From assembly GCA_017165825.1 (NCBI GenBank), contig CM029369.1:18190139-18254138 (forward strand): DNA of 64,000 nucleotides, written 5' to 3'. A program made the position numbers and the translations under genes. Positions 37,226-48,272 of the stretch are shown piece by piece. This DNA is from Hepsetus odoe. Lineage: Eukaryota > Chordata > Actinopteri > Characiformes > Hepsetidae. The notes below the pieces were generated by a model that had not been told where the DNA came from, ran no database searches, and was given only the letters and a program-made list of their open reading frames with translations. Numbering within the stretch: the stretch's first letter is position 1; each line of letters opens with the position of its first letter.

Positions 37226-40200
37226 TTAACTACAACAGCCGGTTTTACTCTTCTTGTCTGTCCTGGTTAAATCCAGGTCCACTGTGGAGCCTTCAGCATC
37301 ATTTCTCTTCTTCATGATGGTAGGCAGCACCATGTCAAACACAGTTTCAAACAATGCATCCACGCTGTACCCTGTTTTAGCACTAGTCTCAAAGCACATT
37401 CTCTCAGCAGGCAGACAGGCCTTCTCTTCCAGGCCTTTGTAATGTAAAACACGTCCATACAGAGCCATGGCGTCCTCTCTGCTCACCTGTTTGTGCAGCA
37501 GGGGCGAGGTAAGAGGGGGCGAGCACATGGGTGGTGCTTCAGCTTCAACCGCCTGCCCGGCCTCAGTGACATGAGCATGCCAGTCGGTCAGGTCAGCTTT
37601 GTTTCCCACTATGGCAAAAATGCAGTCAGTGTTGGCAGTGTCAGTTAAGGAAAGGAAGCGGTTCTCCAGCTCCACATAGCTTTGCCAATTCGTCACATCA
37701 TAGATGAGAATCACTGCGGCTGCTCCACGACAGTACATCGAGCCGAGGCCATGGAACTGCTCTCGACCTACACGAGATATGAAGATATACAAGATCACTG
37801 TCTGTTAGCGCTCAAAACAGCAGCCTGTTCATGTTATTTCTCCTCTCCAGGCAGGTGGTCCAGTGGTCCACATTCTTGGTCCTCAAGGCCACCTGCTGTG
37901 CCCATTTCAATGTTTTGCCTCATTTAACTTTGTTAATCAGCAGGAACAGGGATAATGTGCAAGGAAGAGCCCGCAGTCAAGATGCCACTGCAAAACAGAT
38001 GTGTGTTCATAGTTTTCACAAGTCAATACCTAATGTTCACATTTTCTCATGCTGAATCACTTTAGAGCTAGTGCAAAGCGACAACACATCTACACCAGGA
38101 CACCTTTTTGTATACTGATTAATGCAACGCAAAAAAAAATTTAGATTTTACATTTAAATGTATTTAACACATGCTTTTAGGCAAAGTGACTCACAAGCAC
38201 TCATGCTAGAGTGCAATAAGAGCTTTACATGAACATGAAATATTTCAAGTGAAATAGAATGAAATTTAATGAAAAAAGCATTAAAACATAAAAAGTGCAA
38301 CATAAGTTGGGCAGGATATGTAGTGTTTAAGGAGTGAATAGTTTAAGTTAGGTGCATTAGGTATTGTTAGAGGTGTTAGGAGAAAAGTGTAGTGGTGGTC
38401 TAGTGGGTAGGGAGTTGGCCCCAAGACTGGAAGGACCAGTAGGATACCCTGAGGTTCCCTTAAGCAAGGTACTGTTCCCAACACTGCTCCCAAGGTCCCT
38501 TAAATAGCTGCCACCTGGTACGTGTGTGTACAGGTGAAATGCAGAAGTTATGTTTTGTGGTGTTTCACTGTGTGCTGTGCTATGTTTCACAATGACAACT
38601 TTCACTTCAAAAGAGACGAGTCAGTATTTATCAGCTCCTTCCACCATCAGAGAACCAACAATGAGACGAATCTGGACTGACTGTCTTCAGTGAAGGGATC
38701 TAATGCTAAGAGCATCTGCTAAATGCCGTAAATGTAAAAGTAAAGCCAGACAATGATATTTTTGCTATTACCAAGTGCTTCATAATGAATCTACATCTTT
38801 ACAACAAACTTTAATAAACATTAAGACAGTTTCTTTAGAAAACATCAGCTAAACTTGAAAAAACTTGGTCAAACAGATGTTCCCACAACAAAACTCATTC
38901 ATAAATCTAATCTGCTTCTATATCTGGCTTCTGTCCAAGTTCCCAGATGCATTTCTCAGAGGCAGAAGTAAAAAATTCCAGTCAAGTTATTTCAGATCTG
39001 TAAGTCATTCTCTTAACGGAGAATTGCAGTAATCAGGAAACATGAGTTCCCCCGCTTTATTAATTTATTAAACATTTACATAAAGCATTTACAGTCACTT
39101 TAGAGAGCACATATTAGGTCTGACAATACATGTACTGTTGTCATGATAAAATCACAATATTATTTTCAGAGTATCATGCTATCAGTAATTAATGAATAAT
39201 GAGCAGCTGCATGTTTTTTTTTTACCAAGAGAGCAGAATTAGTCTGGTTTAGCTGGATGTAGTGCAGTGTATGGGATGCTGAAGAGAAACAGGGTGTTCC
39301 TATATTAGTGGAGCTACTCATTCCTTCTTCTCCATTTAGACTTTAAAGAGTTTCTGAAAAATGAATATCATGTCATACTGTATATTTACATTTGCAGCAT
39401 TTATTATAAGCTCTTATCCAGAGCGACTTCCATGTCCTCATTACAGGGACAGTCCCCCTGGACCAACTCAGGGTTAAGGGTCTTGCTCAGGGACCCAGTG
39501 GTGGTGGTGCCAGAGGTGGGATTCGAACCTGGGACCTTGATCCAAAGGTCCATAGGCAAGTACCCTACCACTAGACCACCACCACTACCCATATATCCGT
39601 ATATCAGGACAAAGATCTATTTTTTCCCATATCACTCAGCCTTAGTACACCTACACTACTGCGGTGTCATAATCAAGAAGCACCGTCAGTAACTTTAGAC
39701 AGGGAACTTGTGTAATAACTCTAAATATTATTTAGATTATTTATTATTTATTTAACGCAGAGGTAGAATTTAGTTGTGTTGTGTTGTGTTGTTTTCACAA
39801 TGACGAGGGTTGTCACTTTCACTTTCATCATATATATCATCACCCTTGATAGACATATAGATAGACAGACAGACATATAGATCAGTGTTTGTTTGGATTT
39901 TAATTAGAGATAGTTGGAGAACTAAAGTTAAACAGACACAGATAGAAAGCAGATCTAAAGGCACATTTAAAGACTGTAAGAAGTCAAAAACAATGGCCTG
40001 CTGTTGTAGAAATATGCAGTGGTCTTTAGCCTACAAGCCTCGCTACAATAGCTCCCAGTGTGTGCAAATTAATGGCAGTATGAGGATGTGAGAGTGGGCT
40101 TTGTTCCTCATTTAGCAGATATATATCAAATGTCTTTTTATTGAAGCATCACAAGTAATATGCTATTCTGAAAGCTTCCTTTATAAATGTGTGTATTAAT

Positions 40201-43200
40201 GCATCTGCTTTTAATATGAAAATTTGTATATGATTTTTATTGTAAGTACTGCTCACAGGAGATAAGAACTGAGGTCAAATCAAACACTTACACGCTCTGC
40301 CTTATGCTACCGCTGCTGTTAAAACATGTGACCTTCATTTTTGCTGAATAAACCCATGAAGTAAAAGTGATGAGAGATCATTTGCTTCTACCTCACAAAC
40401 ACATGACTTTTGGCCTTGAAGAAGAAAAAAAAGAAAACAAACTACATACATACTTTCTTCTGCAAAAAACAATGTTTTTCCAAAAGCCATAAAAGGAAAA
40501 TACTATGAAGGCTACGTTTATGAGGACGAGGCTTTAATCAAAAGACCCTTCTCAGATCTTGTTGCACTGAGTAGCCTTGCCGTGCACTCTTTGTAACAGG
40601 GAACTAAAATGTTGCTGTGATGTCTCACTGCGTATCTCAACACAGAACACATCGTGACTCAGATGCGCGAAGCTGCTACACTACACAGCCTGTATGTCTA
40701 ATGCTGTTTGTTGCCTGGGTCATATGACTTTGTGACCTCTCGTGGATCTTTCTCCATTACTACAAGGAGGTTTTTTCAATGATTGCCAAAACAGAGGACA
40801 CAACGCTGAATAAAGTTCTCGAAGTAGGCCAGTTAGTTTCCTGCAAACATGAACAAATTGTCTGAGATTTTAAAGATATGAAATCTTATGTGAAAAGCTG
40901 AAAGACTGGTTCTAGATAAATCTATGAAGAAAACAACACTGACCAAAAAGAGACTGGTCAGCAAGTGCATTTTTTTCAAACCTATTACTGAGCTAAGACT
41001 TTTTACAAAAGGAAGGAATATTTTAGGAAGGTGGTCAGTGTATCACACTGGTTAAACCCCTACCATGGAATAGACTGCCGTTCAAATCTGACCACCAATA
41101 CTCCTGATGTTGGAATCGTCAAAATTTATAAACCAGTTAAACAGCAAGTTGCCCTGAATAAGATAAAACAACGTAAAGTAAAGCTGCGCGACATGAACAA
41201 AATTCAAGCATCACGATTATGCTGCTATAGTTATGACTGCAATGTGACTTCTAATTAAAAGCAAATAACAAAAGATAAATTAAATAAAGGAAATGTCATA
41301 AATAGACGATACAAAACATCAGAGAATCTGTATTTGTAAGGTTAAAAATCTGCCTAAATTATTTAACATTTGATTGCTTACATGAATATTCATCAAAATA
41401 CTCCGTAAACCTGACCTCGTGATGAGATTGGTCAGGTTGTCTGCAGCAGTATTACAAAGATCAATATTGCAATAATGATTAATGGATGATTTATTGTGCA
41501 GCCCTAATGTAAAGTCAACTTATGACATACCTTCATCTCAGTAAAATATTCAGACACAAAAATAAGTGTGAGTATAAATAAGTTTTGGCTGCTCCCGTTA
41601 GTGGTCGCCACAGCGGATTAACTGCCTCCATTTCTTCCTGTCCTCTGCATCTTCCTCCTTCTAAACCTCCTTCTGCCTGCATGTCCTCTCGCACCACGTC
41701 CATAAACTGCCTCTTTGGTCTTCCTCTTTTCCTCTTGCCAGGCAGCTCCATCTTCAACATCCTCCTCCCAGTATCCCAGTATCTCTTTATGTACAAACCA
41801 ACACAACCTTGCTTCTCTAACTTTGTCTCCAAAATGTCCAGCCTGAGCTGTCCCTCTAATATACTAATTTTTAATCCTGTTCATCCTCGTCACACCCAAC
41901 GAAAACCTCAGGATGTTTAACTCCGACACCTCCAGCGGAGCCTCCAGTCTTTTGGTCAGGGCTACGGTCTCCAACCTGTATTGCACCATGTGATTTTGAA
42001 ATCATCAAACATGCACTGCAGTTTCACTGTAGAGTGGTTTGTGTTGCGCAGGTCAGAGGTGTTGAGTGATTGCTGAGGTTTCATATCTTCACTTTTGTGA
42101 GGAAAACTGATGTAGTCATGACATACCTGATAGACTAGCCATCCATCCATCCATTATCTGCTGCTTGTCCCAAACGGGGTTGCGGGGGGGGGTGCTGGTG
42201 TCCAACCCAGCGCACACAGGGCGAGGACACGCACCCTGGACAGGTCGCCAGCCCATCGCAGGGAGGAGCGGGACGGGGACGGCACTTTGCTCAAGGGAAC
42301 CTCAGGGCAACCCATTGGAAAGGGGTTTGAACCCCTGATCCTCCGATCATGTGGCCAACGCCCTAACCACTAGGCCACCACTGCCCTGATAGACTAGCGA
42401 TTCTATAAAAGAAAAATCCTGGGGACATATGGGAAATATCTGGTGTTTGTGGCCTGTTATGTAATACACTTCCAGCAGGCGACTTTTATAAGGTCCCACA
42501 CTGAGTTCAGTATTAACCACCGCAATTCTTATTCATCAGATTGCTGCTTTGCAGTGGATATTAACAAAATGCTCAAACAACTCGAACCAGCTCAAACAAA
42601 CATCTGGTGAATGGTTTGCTGTGGGGCAATGGTGAGTTCAGTGTTTGAAGTGAAAGTATTTTTGTCATTGTTAAACACAGCACAGCACACAGTGAACCAG
42701 AACAAAATGCAGCCTCTGCTTTTCACCCATAACACATAATGTATCAGGGGCAGTGATGTTCAGCGCCCAGGGAGCTGTGATGGGGACCGTACCTTGCTCA
42801 AGGGTCCCTTAGGGCAACCTACTGATCTGGGATTTGAACCCACAACCTTCCGACCCTGGGGCCACCGCTGCCCCGAAGTGTGAAAGTGGAATCTGTATAC
42901 TGTTATCAAGAACATGAACACAGTACTTGATAAATGTTTTTCTCTGTAAGCAAGCCCGGCCTAGGCAGCAGGCTTTTAACTTAGTCTGCAGGAATGCTTT
43001 AGGATCTGCAGTGTTTACTGTACTGGCCAGCTAGAGTGTAAGAAGAGTGATCTGCTTCATGTAGGATCATGAGGAACTGCTGACCCTTAAAAGAGTGTAA
43101 ACATGTGTCTCTGGGCGAGAAGACTGTTTACCTGCAGTGTCCCATATGGAGATATTGTAAGGACCCCACTGTTTCAGATAGAAAGCTCCTCCGACTGTGC

Positions 43201-43303
43201 TGACGGTGTCCTTAAACCTCCTCTCCGTGTATCTGTGGAGCAAAGATGTTTTCCCAACATTCATGTCACCCAAAATGACCACTTTGCAGTCGGGTTTCTT
43301 CAT
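37226..43303 (-). CDS. rab20: Ras-related GTPase Rab20
   Basis: Exon 1 is 43132-43303 and exon 2 is 37226-37767, giving 237 residues (human 234). Rab20 is a small GTPase linked in mammals to endosome and phagosome maturation. Seen: P-loop GDMNVGKTS (residues 12-20), WDTAG at 54-58 split by the intron, NKAD at 113-116, ETSAK near 190, and a C-terminal GCCS with a double cysteine for geranylgeranylation. The start at 43303 (MKKPDCK) matches human MRKPDSK; an in-frame ATG at 43336 would add 11 residues and is less likely. The residue after the switch II glycine is Arg (WDTAGREQF), where most Rabs have the catalytic Gln (AGQE); human Rab20 has the same change, so this is a family trait. The 5.4 kb intron carries many SINEs. 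It is divergent from naxd across a CpG-rich region. Confidence 0.97.
38391..38612 (+). mobile_element. SINE family B, plus orientation, diverged
   Basis: The head GTGGTGGTCTAGTGGGTAGG, the central CTTAAGCAAGGTACTGTTCC, and the end TTCACAATGACAACTTTCAC followed by TTC follow the family B layout. A family A-like tail (GAGCATCTGCTAAATGCCG) lies just downstream at about 38710. It is within the rab20 intron. Confidence 0.7.
38613..39383. other. rab20 intron, no gene recognised
   Basis: This is intron sequence with only short repeat tails, such as the family A-like tail near 38700-38740. No coding signal is seen. Confidence 0.6.
39384..39592 (-). mobile_element. SINE family A, minus orientation
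   Basis: On the minus strand: GGTGGTGGTCTAGTGGTAGG, a B box GGTTCGAATCCC, GAGCAAGACCCTTAACCCTG and the tail AAGTCGCTCTGGATAAGAGC. The same order is seen at 54935. Confidence 0.85.
39593..41030. other. rab20 intron, mostly unique sequence
   Basis: A family B SINE tail (GGGTTGTCACTTTCACTTTC) lies at about 39780-39830. The rest shows no gene, RNA or repeat that I recognise. Confidence 0.55.
41031..41110 (+). mobile_element. Possible tRNA-like SINE fragment
   Basis: A tRNA-like pair of boxes is visible (ACACTGGTTAAACCCCTACC and GTTCAAATCTG), but there is no cloverleaf and no known tail. The call is weak. Confidence 0.35.
41575..41935 (-). mobile_element. 5'-truncated LINE fragment (reverse transcriptase C-terminal tail)
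   Basis: The minus strand reads LGYWEEDVEDGAAW in one frame and, in another, WDTGRRMLKMELPGKRKRGR followed by PKRQFMDVVREDMQ. The second is the C-terminal signature of an RTE-like fish LINE unlike the one at 3829-6834. It ends WRPLTGAAKTYLYS near 41575. About 300 bp remain, typical of 5' truncation during insertion. Confidence 0.75.
42140..42384 (-). mobile_element. tRNA-derived SINE, family C, with perfect TSD
   Basis: This is the same family as 25677-25917, reversed. The 3' tail is (ATGG)n preceded by GGGACAAGCAGCAGATAATGG, and the B box is GGGTTCAAACCCC. CCTGATAGACTAGC at 42126-42139 recurs exactly at 42385-42398. Confidence 0.92.
42643..42874 (-). mobile_element. tRNA-derived SINE, family B
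   Basis: On the minus strand it starts GGGGCAGCGGTGGCCCCAGG, contains GAGCAAGGTACGGTCCCCAT, and ends near CAATGACAAAAATACTTTCA. GAAGTG flanks both ends (short target-site duplication). It is within the rab20 intron. Confidence 0.82.
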
Positions 43304-44249
43304 CTTTGTTGATTGGGTCACAGCTTTCCTCCACACACGCTGTGATTCCCCCCTCAGCGAGGAATCCCTACGGTTTAACTTTCATACCTGATAAAGTACA
43401 AAAGCAACAGGCGGCCGCGACGCCGAACTCCGAAACTCCCGCAGCGCTGAAGTTCAACTCTGAGCAGACGGCAGCGCACAGAAGGCGGGGCCGCGCAACA
43501 AGCTTGTGGAAAACGTCCATGGTGAGCTATTCTGCCCCTCCTTTTCCTGCGTCGTCTGTTTATTTGGCCGAAGTGAGGCGAGCAGGTGAATTATTACCGT
43601 GTTTGATAAGCACGGCTGTTGAGGCGGTGCGGGAGCGATCCCGGGAGAAAAGTCCATTCGACTAACGGACTTGCTCCTCAGTGACGTAGGCGCACGGAGC
43701 GTCTTCTCAGCGTCCGATTGGTCGGGGGGGGGGGGCTTGTCCCAAATCACTGATCTTTCCCTGCTTCATAAACACTCGGGCGTGTTCCAAACCCACGTCA
43801 CGGATCTCTCCTCTGTAGAGCGTGTTCCAAACCACCATTATGAGTCTGCCTGCGCTACAAACACTCGGACGTGTTCCAAACCCATGTCACCGCCCTCTCC
43901 CTGCTCCTCCAACACTCAGCCGTGTTCCAAATTCACATCATAGATCTCTCCCTGAGCTACAAACACTCGGGCGTGTTCCAAACCACCATTACGAGTCTCT
44001 GCTTGAGGTACAAACACTCGGACGTGTTCCAAATCCATGTCACCGCCCTCTCTCTGCTCCACCAACACTCGGCCGTGTTCCAAACTCGCGTCATAGATCG
44101 ATCGATCTCTCTCTCTCTCTCTCTCTCTGCTACAAATACTCGGGCGTGCTCCAAACCCATGTCACCGCCTTCTCTCTGCTCCACCAACACTCGGCCGTGT
44201 TCCAAACCCAGATGACGACTCTCGCCCTGCTCCACCAACACTCGGCCTG
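43304..44249. promoter_or_regulatory. CpG-rich divergent promoter region, rab20 / naxd
   Basis: The interval between the rab20 start (43303, minus) and the first naxd start (44250, plus) is rich in CG dinucleotides. It includes GTGACGTAGGCGCACGGAGC near 43680, which contains a CRE/ATF-like TGACGT. Its downstream half is the 51-bp minisatellite. A shared bidirectional promoter is inferred from geometry and base composition, not shown. Confidence 0.6.
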
Positions 44250-44253
44250 ATGC
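43781..44253. repeat. 51-bp minisatellite with higher-order structure
   Basis: The word CGTGTTCCAAA or a close variant starts at 43781, 43821, 43870, 43921, 43972, 44023, 44074, 44145 and 44196, with a degenerate last copy at 44247. From 43870 on the spacing is exactly 51 bp, except one 71-bp step caused by a CT-repeat expansion at about 44105-44128. Unit subtypes recur in the order B-C-D, B-C-D, a 153-bp higher-order repeat. Because 51 is a multiple of 3, long frames stay open through it on both strands. Confidence 0.95.
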
Positions 44254-47200
44254 CGTCGCTGCTGTTCAAACGGGTGGCCTGCGCTTTCGCTGAATCACTA
44301 CACAGTCGGTCCACTGGTAAGGCCACAGTTCATCCGCGGCGAGTCGATGCTTTAAAAGCGCTTGGAGTGCATGGAGGCAAAGTTGCTCCTCTGCGCCATA
44401 ACTGTAGCCCTCTCTCTTACAGCCACCCTTCTGTACGACAAAGGTAAACACGCAGGACTTACAGCAGAGCCCGAAACTGTACCGCTCGCGCGGGCTCGGG
44501 CTTCACACTCGCACTCCTGCGTTGGGGAGCTGTCCGACTTCCAGCGCTGCGGTTGACCCACCACGAGGGCTTTTTGCATGTCACGCTTGGTCATCACTGA
44601 GGGTGTCGTTGAAACAGCTTTAAAACCCGAGGCCGAGTCCGTCTCGCTGGTTTTGTGGCTGTTTTCTCTTTATTTTGCGCTTTAAAATCTTCGACAGACA
44701 GTCTCGGTGACGTAGTACGCAGAATGCGGGTGACGCGCTTGTGTGTTGTTGCTACGAAGCGCCGCTGAGAGGAAGTTTTTAAGCAGCTTTAGAGAAAAGC
44801 AGCTCAGATAATCCGCGCTCAAACGCAGCCCACAAGGCTCCGTTAGCGTTTCCGAATCCCTGCGTATCCCAGCGAGGAGATAATCTGTTCAAAAAGCTTC
44901 TCTTTCCCCGCAGCCGCCGCTAGGAGCTATGACGAGCTCGAAGAAAGGGAGCCAGCCCGCTAACGTTAGCTAGGCTCAGGCTAGCGCGGCGGTTTGAACG
45001 CTAAACCCAGCTCGTGTACTCCGCACGAGTCGCGTCTAACCCTGCGTTGAGGTCGTCCTTTCTCATCGGCACCATGCTCGTAAACCCGACGCGAGGTTTC
45101 CACTGGTCGGACGCGGAGACGAGAGCGCTGCTCAATATCTGGGGGGAGCACGACGTCCAGACGGCGCTGGATGGAAACTTTCGAAACAGTCATGTTTACC
45201 GAGACGTTGCAGGACGTCTGGGGGACATGGGCTACGATCGGACCCCGGACCAGTGCAGAGTGCGGGTGAAGAGCCTGAAACGGCAGTATTTCCAGACTAA
45301 AAAGGCCTCGAAGAAAAACAGCCAGTATCACAGGATCTTTAAGTTCTACGAAGAGATGGAGAGGATACTGAGCAGCAGATCCTCGGCCACCCTTGACCCA
45401 CAGGACATAGACAGCGTTGCTGTTGAGGGAGAGGAGACGATGGACGGCACCGAGGAAGATGGGGAGAGTATAGATCAGCCCCAGGACTCAGACATGGACG
45501 GCACCGGAGAATGTTCCAATGTTGACTACCCTGTCAAGATCGAGTACCCATCCTACCCCATCCCAGTGACGGTTGGGAGCAGCAGTGAGTGATCATCCTT
45601 CAACTTGTCTTATTTTCGAATTTTTCTACATCTTATCATAGCTTTTCTATTGCATACATTCATTTCCCCCTGTACATGTTGTTACAGATATTCAAGCAAA
45701 ACAGAGCGGCTTGCAGAGCACCAGCATGGCCTCCTCTTCAGCTAGCAGAGCAAAACGGTTCAAAAAGCGTTTCACAAACCTTTCCCTGGAGAAACTTATG
45801 GAGAAGTTTTTGGAACAGAGTTTGGAAGCCGAAGAAAACTTCTATAGACTCGAGGAGCAGCGGCTTCAAGCCGAGGACCTCCGTAGGGAGACGGAGCACA
45901 CTAGAGAGCTGCACATGCTGCAGATGCTGGGCCAGATGTTTGCTGGCCTTACCAAACCTATGGCTACACCACCACCGGCTCCCACGCGTAACTCACAGAC
46001 TGCCCCTCCTATTCCTCCTACCCGACTTTTCTTTGGCAACCATGCTAGTCAAGCTTCCGAGACTGAGTATGCCAACAGCAGCCATCAAACCGCTCCAGGT
46101 CGGCCCAAGACTGAAGATGGCGTTCAGTAATGGCCTAGAATAATGTTCAGCTGAATATGGTGGTTTTTATTAGGGCCTACACAGATACCAGGTTACATTT
46201 GTTCTCTTAGTGAGATAACACCGACTTAATACAAGGGTCTTGTTTTATGGCTTTAGTTTAGTTTTAGACTTAGTTGGAGATCTATAAAATGTCTGTTCAA
46301 AGATGTGCAACTCTGTTTACCTAACGTGGCATTTGTACACATCTGTGTTTTACAAATGCCATTATAAAATTCAAAAAATTGAACAGTTAAAAAAAGACTC
46401 ACTGTGGTGCTAAACACAGGTGGACTTACTGTGCTTATCTTTTCAGTCATTGAGCGTTCATTCTCACTGGGAAGGACAACACACAGAAGCATGGACAATG
46501 TCCTGCCTTTGGTTAAAAATATCATTCCGCCATTGACGTCCAAAAAGCACAAGGGTCAAGATGGCCGCATAGGAGTCATTGGAGGTTGCCAGGAGTAAGT
46601 GATTGCCACTGCGTTACAGCTGACACATCTTTTTCATTTCATTCTTTTATACTGAAATCTGTTCTTCTTAGGTACACTGGAGCTCCATATTTTGCTGCCA
46701 TTTCTGCATTAAAAGTTGTAAGTATCCAGTTCTGTGTATGTGAAGATTTCCACAAAAGAAATCCATGTATTTATTTTTTTGAAAACCTCATGCACGATTC
46801 AGTTCTTCAACATTCTGCTTCCTTCTCAGGGTGCAGACCTGTCTCATGTCTTCTGCACCAAAGATGCTGCCACAGTAATCAAATCTTACAGCCCTGAGCT
46901 AATAGTTCATCCTGTCCTGTGAGTGTTTTATCTTAATAATAATAATAATAATAATAAGCTAGTCATTTTAGGTCTGCTCAGTAGTGGTCAGAGGTGTAGA
47001 TAGTTTGTGTTAAGTAATAAAAGGCTTCCATCATTTTGGAACCTTCAGAGACAGTCCCAACGCTGTGGAGGAGATTGAGAAATGGTTGCCCAGGCTGCAT
47101 AGTCTGGTTGTGGGTCCTGGCTTAGGGAGGGAAGATGTAATCCTCAAGACTGCCAAAGTAAGTGCAGTTTCACTCACAGCTGAGTGTGCTGACTTGTTTA

Positions 47201-48272
47201 CATACACATATGAAACCTGTTATACATACCTGCTCTGATTTATTTCTAGGAAGTTATTGAAAAGTCAAAATCGAGAGGAATTCCTGTTATCATCGATGCA
47301 GTAAGAAACAAATTCTTCAAGAAAACATAAACTTTCTAAGTAGCTGTTAAATACAAATGAAGATGCTTAAAAGGTGTTTCCCCACAGGATGGACTTTGGC
47401 TAGTTGCCAAGGAGCCGTCACTCATCCAGTTTTATCAGCGTGGTATTTTAACACCCAACTTTATAGAGTTCAGTCGTCTATATGAGGCTATGGTGAGGAA
47501 TGTTTTCCAGAAATTATTATTATATTTCATTATTTGCTGCTTTATCAGCCATTATTAACAATGTATTACAATCATTATGAATTCAGTTAGTATATTGTCA
47601 CATATAAACTTAAAAAATGAACTAACGCCTGACATCCTCCATAAATTGTTAGACTGTGTTGCTTTTTTTCAGCACCATGAACCTCTGGACAGTACAGACC
47701 TCAAGGGGAGTGCCCAGCAACTAAGCATTGCAATGGGCAATGTCACCCTAGTTTTGAAGGGAGAGGAGGATATCATTACTGACGGCAACAGAGGTCAGTT
47801 AGCCTAAATGAGCATGTTGTACAGCATTCTATCCATTCTTTTTACAAGTTGTAGTAGCTTTATTTTAGTATTCCTCTGTGCTATCTCTTTCTCCAGTAAT
47901 ATCCTGTAGTCAAGAAGGGAGTGGACGCCGATGTGGAGGGCAGGGAGACCTGCTCTCTGGCTCTCTAGGTGTCTTCGCTCATTGGGCATTCAGCTCATCA
48001 CCAGAGGCAACCAAAGGGTAAGGTATCTAGTTAAATTAACTGTACAAGTTAATACATGTGAAATTATTTTACTTGAATGGTAGCTGGGTTTTTGCAGAAA
48101 TATTGTTTCTCTTGCTTTCAGTATGAGTCCTACACTGGTGGCTGCATTTGCTGCTACATCGCTGACCAGGCAGTGTAACAGGCAAGCCTTCGACAAACAT
48201 GGTCGAGCCACCACCACCTCAGATATGATCCAGGAGATCTGCACTGCCTTCAGAAAGCTGTTTGAAAGCTGA
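44250..48272 (+). CDS. naxd: ATP/ADP-dependent NAD(P)HX dehydratase (CARKD)
   Basis: The enzyme converts damaged, hydrated NADHX/NADPHX back to NAD(P)H using ATP or ADP, working with the epimerase NAXE. Exons: leader 44250-44316 (or 44371-44443), then 46447-46594, 46672-46717, 46830-46918, 47049-47157, 47250-47300, 47388-47492, 47673-47793, 47897-48017, 48122-48272 (TGA). All junctions keep frame: 335 residues with the first leader, 337 with the second. Seen: GQDGRIGVIGGCQEYTGAPY, VIIDADGLWLV, TPNFIEFSRLYEAM and the ribokinase-like active-site motif RCGGQGDLLSGSLG, whose GxGD aspartate is the expected catalytic base. The first leader (MPSLLFKRVACAFAESLHSR) is basic and amphipathic, mitochondrial-like. 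An internal ATG at 46491 (MDNVLPLVKNIIPPL) could give a cytosolic form, as in mammals. A Myb/SANT gene lies in intron 1. Confidence 0.96.
44371..44443 (+). CDS. naxd: naxd alternative leader exon (signal-peptide form)
   Basis: ATG at 44371 starts MEAKLLLCAITVALSLTATL, a hydrophobic segment like an ER signal or anchor, ending LYDK and a donor GTAAAC. It leaves one base of a codon, exactly as the leader at 44250-44316 does, so both join the exon at 46447 in frame. Joined, it reads LYDKVIERSFSLGR, close to the human signal-peptide form. An in-frame TAA at 44353-44355 shows that it cannot be a mere extension of an upstream frame. Confidence 0.85.
45074..46130 (+). CDS. Myb/SANT-like (trihelix) DNA-binding protein nested in naxd intron 1
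   Basis: Two exons, 45074-45584 and 45688-46130, give 317 residues. Residues about 9-95 form a Myb/SANT-like trihelix domain (FHWSDAETRALLNIWGEHDV, DRTPDQCRVRVKSLKRQYF), similar to the domains in ZSCAN20/ZSCAN29 and many fish proteins. An acidic Ser/Asp/Glu region follows (about 105-150). Then come a basic SRAKRFKKRF stretch (190-199, possible nuclear signal) and a predicted coiled coil rich in Glu/Leu (about 204-250). The start (ATG 45074, after GGCACC) is the first in-frame ATG; the upstream in-frame codon at 45014 is GTG. It has its own CpG-rich 5' region (44560-45070). The function is probably transcriptional or chromatin-related; I cannot name an orthologue. Descent from a Harbinger-type Myb protein is possible but unproved. 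Confidence 0.88.
46936..46958. repeat. (AAT)n short microsatellite
   Basis: About seven AAT/ATA units lie in the naxd intron after exon 46830-46918. Confidence 0.9.

Noticed and set aside
43304..43336. Upstream in-frame ATG for rab20 at 43336
   Set aside because: Family members start at the MKKPDCK-type sequence, and the extra 11 residues have no counterpart in the human protein.
43822..44250. 142-codon and overlapping 114-codon frames in the rab20-naxd spacer, plus a 94-codon minus frame
   Set aside because: They are translations of a 51-bp repeat, whose length is a multiple of three, so several frames stay open at once. There is no domain and no splice context.
44981..45331. Minus-strand 116-codon frame over the Myb/SANT first exon
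   Set aside because: It is the shadow of a G+C-rich coding exon; the sense strand has a recognisable trihelix domain.
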